From the NCBI GenBank assembly GCA_028821455.1, contig JAPPGE010000089.1, positions 7,097 to 68,052 on the forward strand: a stretch of 60,956 nt of DNA, read 5' to 3'. Positions 56,379 to 60,956 of the stretch are shown here, piece by piece. The translations under genes and the position numbers were made by a program. The notes under the pieces were generated by a model. That model searched no databases, was not told the DNA's origin, and worked only from the letters and a program-made list of their open reading frames with translations. The stretch comes from a bacterium (GTDB lineage Bacteria > Pseudomonadota > Alphaproteobacteria > SP197). Every line of letters starts with the position of its first letter. The first letter of the stretch is position 1.

Positions 56379-57989
56379 ATGAACGAACAGACTCATGATC
56401 TTGAGCGGATGTTGAGAAACTTCGCCGGCCGGAAGGGCGTGACACGGCGTGACTTCCTGGAGCGTGCGGTTGCGTCGGGTCTGACCGTCGCGGCTGCCAC
56501 TGCGATGTGGAGTGAGTCGGCGCGCGCTGCACAGGTCCGAGGCGGGCACATCGTCACAGCGGTGGGCGACGGACAGTCGGCAGACTCGCTCACGTTTGGC
56601 CATCCCGGCAACGGGCACCAGACCTGCATCCAGGAGACCATTCGCAGCAAGCTGGTCGATGCGCGGACCGACGGCGGTCTCGATCCCATGCTGGCGACGG
56701 AGTGGCACGCTTCGGACGCGGGCGCGACCTGGACCTTCAAACTGCGCCAGGGCGTCGAGTTCCACAACGGCAAGACGGTCGATACGCAGGATGTGATCGA
56801 CTCGATGAACGTTCACCGAGGACCCGATTCACAGTCTGGCGGTGCGTCGATGATGGCGATCGTGGCCGACATCCGGTCGGACGGCGACGACGTGATCTTC
56901 GAACTCGGCGAACCGGCAGCCGACTTCCCCTACTACCTGGCGCAGTACCTGTTCCAGGTGGGACCGTCAGTCGACGGCGAGGTCGACATGTCGGGCGTCG
57001 GCACCGGCGCCTACGTCCTGCAGGAGTATGAGCCGGGTGTGCGAGCCATCGGGGAGCGGTTTGCGAACTATTTCCTGGAGGACCAGGGCTTCTTCGATTC
57101 CTTCGAGCACCTCTCGGTGAAGGATCACGCCGCGCTCTCTTCGGCGCTGGCCAGCGATTCGGTCCAGGCGGTGTGGCCGGTCGAGCCGAAGACTGCGGAT
57201 CTGCTGGGACAGAACCAGGGAGTGAACATCCTGAGCGTCGCCGGCGGCTCGACCATCACGATGCCGATGCGCGCGGACACGGCGCCCTTCGACAACGTCG
57301 ATTTCCGGCTGGCCATGAAGTACCTGGTTGATCGCGAGCAGATGCGCGACGTGATCTTCAACGGCCACGCATCGCTGGCGAACGATCACCCGGTTGCTCC
57401 TTTCGACCAGTTCTTCAATCCTGCCATTCCGCAGCGCGAGTTCGATCCGGACAAGGCGAGACATCATCTCGAGAAGGCCGGTTACGGCGGAGAGACGATC
57501 CAGCTCCATGCCTCTGCCGCGGCGTTCAGCGGTGCGGTCGATTCCGGCGTCCTCTTTGCCGAGAATGCCAAGCAGGCCGGTTTCAACGTCGAGGTCGTGC
57601 GCCAGCCCGTCGACGGTTACTGGGCGGATGTCTGGGCCAAGGAACCCTTCGTCTACTGCTACTGGAACGCGCGGCCGACCCCGGACCTGATGCTCACGCT
57701 CGCCTACATCTGCGATGCGGCATGGGGCGACTCCTACTGGTGTGACCGCGAGTTCACCGATCTGGTGGCGGCGGCGCGGACCGAGCTCGATACCGAAAAG
57801 CGCAAGCTTATCTATGCCGACGTGCAGCTGATCCTGCACGAGCGCGGCTCGACCATCGTGCCTCTGTTCCAGAACCTGGTGCATGGCGTCCGCGACCGGA
57901 TCGACACCGGCGGGGACGTTCTTGGCGCAGCGCCCTTTGACACCTTCCGCATGTTCCGGAAGTGGTCGTTCAAGGAAGGAATGGCCTGA
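56379..57989 (+). CDS. ABC transporter substrate-binding protein, peptide/family 5 type
   Basis: A 536-residue periplasmic binding protein of the DppA/OppA family. The N-terminus carries a twin-arginine signal (TRRDFLERAVASGLTVAAAT, near residues 23-42). The family core shows LATEWHASDAGATWTFKLRQ followed by GVEFHNGKTVDTQDV. The nickel/peptide/opine class cannot be separated by eye. GGAGAGGACAAGAGG precedes the ATG. No permease or ATPase gene follows; a hairpin terminator closes the gene at 58044. Confidence 0.9.
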   Translation: MNEQTHDLERMLRNFAGRKGVTRRDFLERAVASGLTVAAATAMWSESARAAQVRGGHIVTAVGDGQSADSLTFGHPGNGHQTCIQETIRSKLVDARTDGGLDPMLATEWHASDAGATWTFKLRQGVEFHNGKTVDTQDVIDSMNVHRGPDSQSGGASMMAIVADIRSDGDDVIFELGEPAADFPYYLAQYLFQVGPSVDGEVDMSGVGTGAYVLQEYEPGVRAIGERFANYFLEDQGFFDSFEHLSVKDHAALSSALASDSVQAVWPVEPKTADLLGQNQGVNILSVAGGSTITMPMRADTAPFDNVDFRLAMKYLVDREQMRDVIFNGHASLANDHPVAPFDQFFNPAIPQREFDPDKARHHLEKAGYGGETIQLHASAAAFSGAVDSGVLFAENAKQAGFNVEVVRQPVDGYWADVWAKEPFVYCYWNARPTPDLMLTLAYICDAAWGDSYWCDREFTDLVAAARTELDTEKRKLIYADVQLILHERGSTIVPLFQNLVHGVRDRIDTGGDVLGAAPFDTFRMFRKWSFKEGMA

Positions 57990-58043
57990 GGCGCAAGCCT
58001 GGCAATTCCGGCCGTCAGACGGGGCGGCTGAGAAGAAACCTTC

Positions 58044-58077
58044 GGGACCGGGATTCCCCATGGGGAGTTCCGGTCCC
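58044..58077 (+). terminator. Strong hairpin after the substrate-binding-protein gene
   Basis: GGGACCGGGATTCCCC (58044-58059) and GGGGAGTTCCGGTCCC (58062-58077) pair at 14 of 16 positions, and one mismatch is G-U in RNA. It lies 54 bases beyond the stop. No long T-run follows, but the stem is stable enough to end or protect the transcript. Confidence 0.6.
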
Positions 58078-58115
58078 GTCCTTCCGGCGTTGGGGTAACG
58101 CTGCAGTCTCTCCGA

Positions 58116-58220
58116 TTTCTCACCCGATTTGGGTCGGTCAAGGATGCGACGGGCGCCACCAGGGCCGGTTTCAACGCCACGACCGGCATTCATCCCGCCG
58201 GCGCCAGGGAGGTCGTCACC
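58116..58220 (+). pseudogene. Decayed copy of the glutathione reductase C-terminus
   Basis: In the frame ending at 58220, this stretch reads SVKDATGATRAGFNATTGIH followed by PAGAREVVT. The gor gene at 50016 has SVALKAGATKADFDATVGIH followed by PTSAEEFVT at its end. The match covers about 30 codons with most positions identical, and the bases are also similar. No upstream gor sequence and no tRNA copy accompany it. It is a fragment, not a gene. Confidence 0.65.
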
Positions 58221-58810
58221 GTTGATCGTGACCTTGTCCGCCCTTTCCGGCGTGACACTCGACACCGCATGGCAGGTCGGATTCGAGAACGCCGGTATCG
58301 CCTGGTCGCAGACGAGCCACGCGGAGAGGGCGCGACAGGCTGCGGTGCCGGCAGAGCTTTCCATCGGCTGGAGGACCCCGGTGGAGGGCAATCGGACATC
58401 GCGGCTCCGGTGTTCCTGGCCTACGAGCGATACCTCGATGTCGCCGATGCCGTGGTTGCCTCGCTGGCAACGCTCAGCATCGCCGTCATCCAGGCCTTCC
58501 GTCTCTCGCGGCGACGTCCGCCGCCGCGCCTTGCGGAGTTGCACGCGGCGCTCGACGCACGTGTCCCGCCATTCGATCAGGACGGCGTTGGCGAATTTGG
58601 TCCGCCCCGAGAGAACTGAAGCCATACTATTCGGAGGCCATCATCGGCCGTGGGGACATGGCGGCACTCATGTGAGCAGCCGAGCATGGCGAACCGGATC
58701 GCCGCCGCACGTGATGGCTCACGGATGAACCGAGCGGTGACTATGCGGCCGGGCACTTTCGTTGGATGGGCCGGAGACGATTGCGAGCGGGGCCTGATGT
58801 CTTGAGTCCT
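58221..58810. other. 590-base stretch with no recognised gene
   Basis: The frame of the gor-like remnant stays open to a stop at 58617-58619 and encodes a helical-looking AYERYLDVADAVVASLATLS segment, but I cannot match it to a family and it has no start of its own. A 552-codon frame on the other strand covers much of this area and the end of the upstream gene, and looks like a GC-driven shadow. I call no gene. Confidence 0.4.
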
Positions 58811-58835
58811 TTACGCCATCCGTAACAGAGTTTAC
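58811..58835 (+). promoter_or_regulatory. Candidate HigA operator
   Basis: TTACG, five bases, CGTAA (58811-58825), overlapping GTAA, six bases, TTAC (58822-58835), lies just before higB. Antitoxins of this family usually repress their operon through such short palindromes. Confidence 0.4.
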
Positions 58836-58846
58836 AGTTGGCACGC

Positions 58847-59125
58847 ATGATCCGAAGTTTCAGGGACCGGGAGACGAGACGCTTTTTCGAAGGTCAGCGT
58901 GTTGTGGCATTTCAGGGCTTCGCCATTCAGGCAGCGCGTCGTCTGGTGTTGCTGGACAGCGCGGAGACGCTTCGGGATCTGGCTGCGTTGCCGAGCAATC
59001 GGCTGGAGTTGCTGCGGGGTGATCGCGCCGTTCAGCACAGCATTCGGATCAACATGCAATGGCGCGTGTGCTTCCGCTGGACGGAAGACGGGCCGCACGA
59101 TGTGGAAATCGTCGATTATCACTGA
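58847..59125 (+). CDS. higB: HigB-type toxin (RelE/ParE fold)
   Basis: A 92-residue toxin of the HigB/plasmid-maintenance-killer family, a ribosome-dependent mRNA interferase. It has IRSFRDRETRRFFEGQRV, a central helix-rich part, LPSNRLELLRGDR and the C-terminal strand pattern QWRVCFRWTEDGPHDVEIVD followed by YH. The ATG at 58847 matches the family start; a TTG nine bases earlier is in frame. The antitoxin follows 11 bases downstream, giving the toxin-first order typical of higBA. Confidence 0.9.
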   Translation: MIRSFRDRETRRFFEGQRVVAFQGFAIQAARRLVLLDSAETLRDLAALPSNRLELLRGDRAVQHSIRINMQWRVCFRWTEDGPHDVEIVDYH

Positions 59126-59136
59126 AGGCATCTGAC

Positions 59137-59442
59137 ATGAATGTGACCAATGGCATGATCCCGGTGCATCCAGGCGAAATCCTGCGAGACGAACTCGACG
59201 ACCTGGGGCTGTCTGCCAATGCTCTGTCGAAGGCGCTGGGCGTGCCGGCAAACCGGGTGACGATGATCCTTAATGGCCAGCGAGGCGTGAGTGCTGACAC
59301 GGCGCTGCGGCTCGCGCGGTACTTCGGGACGACGCCGCAGCTCTGGATGAACTTGCAGAAGACCTGGGAACTCCGCCAGGCGGAGATCGCAGCCGGTCGC
59401 GAGATCGAAGAGACGGTGGCTCTCCGGCAATCGGTCGCGTAA
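59137..59442 (+). CDS. higA: HigA-type antitoxin
   Basis: A 101-residue XRE-type helix-turn-helix antitoxin. It shows PVHPGEILRDELDDLGLSAN, ALSKALGVPANRVTMILNGQ and RGVSADTALRLARYFGTTPQ, as in HigA. GAAGG lies ten bases before the ATG. It binds HigB and represses the operon. Confidence 0.92.
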   Translation: MNVTNGMIPVHPGEILRDELDDLGLSANALSKALGVPANRVTMILNGQRGVSADTALRLARYFGTTPQLWMNLQKTWELRQAEIAAGREIEETVALRQSVA

Positions 59443-59686
59443 GGGGAGGTGGCCGTTCCCGATTGTCGGTCGCTTGTGATTCCTGCGCCCATGGCGCTGG
59501 CCGATGGTTCCCCAACTCCGATTTCGGAAGCCCCGTGATTGCTTGGCCGCTATTGCCGAGAACTGGCATGCAAGCGGACGCAGCGGCTTGGATCCGGAGA
59601 AACTGAGCAACAGGACGGAGCTTCGAATCTGTGAGTCTTTCCGAGTCTTCAGCTGACAGCGGGGGCCACCGGGAAGGGCGTCACTG

Positions 59687-59705
59687 ATGCGGGCAGGGCC
59701 CGCAT
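59687..59705 (-). terminator. Hairpin downstream of rlmB
   Basis: ATGCGGGC and GCCCGCAT are perfect complements around AGG, 36 bases beyond the rlmB stop on the minus strand. There is no T-run. The rest of the 298-base gap between higA and rlmB (59443-59740) shows no gene I recognise. Confidence 0.4.
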
Positions 59706-59740
59706 GATGGCCTGGGCGGCCATTCCACACAGGGCTTTCG

Positions 59741-60484
59741 TCAATGGGTGCGAATCTCGTGGAGGGCGATGGCGGCGGCGCTTGCCACGTTGAGACTGAG
59801 ATCACGGCCCGGGGTGGCGATGCTCACCAGCTGATCGCAGGTCCTGGCAACGAGACGGCGCAGCCCGCTCCCCTCGGCACCGAGTACCAGGGCGGCGGGG
59901 AGTGGCACCGGCGCCTGGCCCAGGGCGAGGGGTGCCTCGGCGTCGAGGCCGGTAATCCAGAAACCGCGTTGCTTGAGGTCGTCGAGGGCGCGGGCGATGT
60001 TGGAGACACGCACCAGGGGCACCCATTCGAGGGCGCCGGAGGCGGCGCGGGCGAACGCCGCCGACGGCGGTGGCGCATGCCGATCCTGCATGACGACGGC
60101 CGCCGCGCCAAAGGCCGCGGCCGATCGCATGATGGCGCCGGCATTGCGGGGATCGCTGATGCGGTCGAGGACCAAGACGATGTCGGCCGATCCGGGAATG
60201 TCGTGGATGGCGAGGTCGGGCAGCGGATGGACGAGCAGCGCAGCCCCTTGGTGGCGGGCGTCGCCGTCGAGGAGGGCCGCAATCGACGATGTCGTCATCG
60301 CCTCGCAGGCCATCGTGTCACGGCGCCCGGCGACGAGCGGCGCCAACCGCTCGAGCATTTCGCGCGTGGCTGCGAGGCGCACCACGCGCCGCCGCGGGTT
60401 GGCGAGCGCCGCTGCCACCGGATGGTGTCCATGGATCCACAGCGGCCGCGCGAACTTTTGTTGTGCCAAGCGCTTGCGGACCAT
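59741..60484 (-). CDS. rlmB: 23S rRNA 2'-O-ribose methyltransferase RlmB (TrmH/SpoU family)
   Basis: A 247-residue SPOUT methyltransferase. The N-terminal substrate-binding domain (IHGHHPVAAALANPRRRVVR) is followed by motif 1 LDRISDPRNAGAIMRSAAAF, motif 2 ALVLGAEGSGL and motif 3 ATPGRDLSLNVASAAAIALHE of the knotted SAM site. The placement before tRNA-Tyr, tRNA-Gly and tuf, in the opposite direction, fits rlmB of alphaproteobacteria. Confidence 0.9.
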   Translation of the reverse strand: MVRKRLAQQKFARPLWIHGHHPVAAALANPRRRVVRLAATREMLERLAPLVAGRRDTMACEAMTTSSIAALLDGDARHQGAALLVHPLPDLAIHDIPGSADIVLVLDRISDPRNAGAIMRSAAAFGAAAVVMQDRHAPPPSAAFARAASGALEWVPLVRVSNIARALDDLKQRGFWITGLDAEAPLALGQAPVPLPAALVLGAEGSGLRRLVARTCDQLVSIATPGRDLSLNVASAAAIALHEIRTH

Positions 60485-60502
60485 GGCGTTGTGCTATATA
60501 TG
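60474..60502 (+). promoter_or_regulatory. Promoter for the tRNA-Tyr/tRNA-Gly/tuf unit
   Basis: TTGCGG (60474-60479) and TATATG (60497-60502) are 17 bases apart; an overlapping TATATA is 15 bases away. It overlaps the rlmB start codon on the other strand and lies about 120 bases before tRNA-Tyr. Confidence 0.5.
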
Positions 60503-60624
60503 AGCGCCCCACCAATTGGAAATCCGGCGTGGTCGTCAACGGTGCAGGAGGCACTGCCCTTGTTGCGCGGCTGCTGTCGGGTTGAACGTGTCGCGAAACC
60601 ATTCATCAGCAGTACATGTTGCCC

Positions 60625-60709
60625 GGAGGGATGCCTGAGCGGTTAAAAGGGACGGGCTGTAAACCCGTTGGCTATGCCTACGGTGGTTCGAATCCACCTC
60701 CCTCCACCA
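60625..60709 (+). tRNA. tRNA-Tyr (anticodon GTA)
   Basis: An 85-base class II tRNA with acceptor stem GGAGGGA/TCCCTCC, a long variable arm and anticodon loop GGCTGTAAACC. The T-arm is GGTTCGAATCCACC and CCA is encoded. Confidence 0.96.
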
Positions 60710-60746
60710 TCCATGGTCCAGGGGGGCGGTTGCGGGCCCCGACGAG

Positions 60747-60817
60747 GCGGGTGTAGCTCAGTGGCAGAGCCCCAGCCTTCCAAGCTGGTTACGCGGGTTC
60801 GATTCCCGCCACCCGCT
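60747..60817 (+). tRNA. tRNA-Gly (anticodon TCC)
   Basis: A 71-base cloverleaf with acceptor stem GCGGGTG/CACCCGC, D-arm TAGCTCAGTGGCAGAGC, anticodon stem-loop CAGCCTTCCAAGCTG and T-arm GCGGGTTCGATTCCCGC. The discriminator is T. The next bases are CCC, so CCA is not exactly encoded. Confidence 0.95.
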
Positions 60818-60901
60818 CCCCGGACCAGGGACCATGATGTGATAACCAGGAACACCCCCCCCTCGTGAGGGAGGGTCATTGACCAGGAGAGGTCGAGAAG
60901 G

Positions 60902-60956
60902 ATGGCCAAGGAGAAGTTTGAGCGAACGAAGCCGCATGCGAACATTGGTACGATTG
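60902..60956 (+). CDS. tuf: Elongation factor Tu (5' end only)
   Basis: The window ends 18 codons into a gene starting MAKEKFERTKPHANIGTI, the near-invariant N-terminus of EF-Tu just before the P-loop. GAGAAGG lies before the ATG. It lies 84 bases after tRNA-Gly, the common alphaproteobacterial order. Confidence 0.95.
   Translation, partial: MAKEKFERTKPHANIGTI

Noticed and set aside
58269..58619. An open frame continuing from the gor-like fragment with a helical AYERYLDVADAVVASLATLS segment.
   Set aside because: It has no start signal, no recognised family and follows a decayed fragment; coding cannot be supported.

Overview
The window is GC-rich chromosomal DNA from an alphaproteobacterium. 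The evidence is the gene order yebC-ruvCAB-ybgC-tolQRAB-pal-cpoB-tilS-ftsH-folP-glmM, an F0 ATP synthase operon with separate b and b' subunits standing apart from F1, a split glycine decarboxylase (gcvPA/gcvPB), a DUF1013/TrcR regulator, and CCA-encoded tRNA genes upstream of tuf. Several genes point to use of methylated or sulfated osmolytes: a trimethylamine-dehydrogenase-like flavoprotein, choline sulfatase, a non-pyrrolysine MttB protein and a DMSP-lyase-like cupin. A marine or osmolyte-rich habitat is a reasonable inference, but no genus can be read from the sequence.

Layout. 1-16.4 kb is a metabolic patchwork: TMADH-like enzyme plus an MBL-fold protein with altered metal ligands, a RelE remnant, a DMT transporter, a Tat-exported amine oxidase, an SLC13-type transporter, a class II aldolase, a cupin/hydrolase/MFS operon, yciB, betC, trcR and a quinone oxidoreductase. 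16.7-32.3 kb is a dense housekeeping block, with many stop/start overlaps, for Holliday junction resolution, the Tol-Pal envelope machine, tRNA lysidine synthesis, FtsH, folate and UDP-GlcNAc precursors, ending in phzF and a sirtuin. 32.5-34.1 kb carries an agmatine deiminase and a DUF433/DUF5615 toxin-antitoxin-like pair. 34.4-39.1 kb is the glycine cleavage operon gcvT-H-PA-PB behind a promoter and a tandem glycine riboswitch. 39.2-41.6 kb (minus strand) is atpI-B-E-F'-F. 41.7-51.4 kb holds mttB, gph, glmU-glmS, a MalY/PatB C-S lyase, gabD and gor, ending at a tRNA-Thr.

51.5-59.7 kb, between tRNA-Thr and rlmB, looks like an accessory island: an MbcA/ParS antitoxin with a frameshifted RES toxin, a small NYN-like fragment, an aldolase/rubredoxin-MBL pair, an AAA_14/DUF4143 ATPase behind a 15-bp inverted repeat at its start codon, an orphan Tat-exported solute-binding protein, a decayed copy of the glutathione reductase C-terminus, and a HigBA module. 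The right end returns to core genome: rlmB, tRNA-Tyr, tRNA-Gly and the start of tuf.

No single locus here is clearly a new multi-gene system. The best candidates for new biology are the cupin/hydrolase/MFS operon, the two MBL-fold proteins with altered metal sites, and the ATPase with its operator-like repeat.
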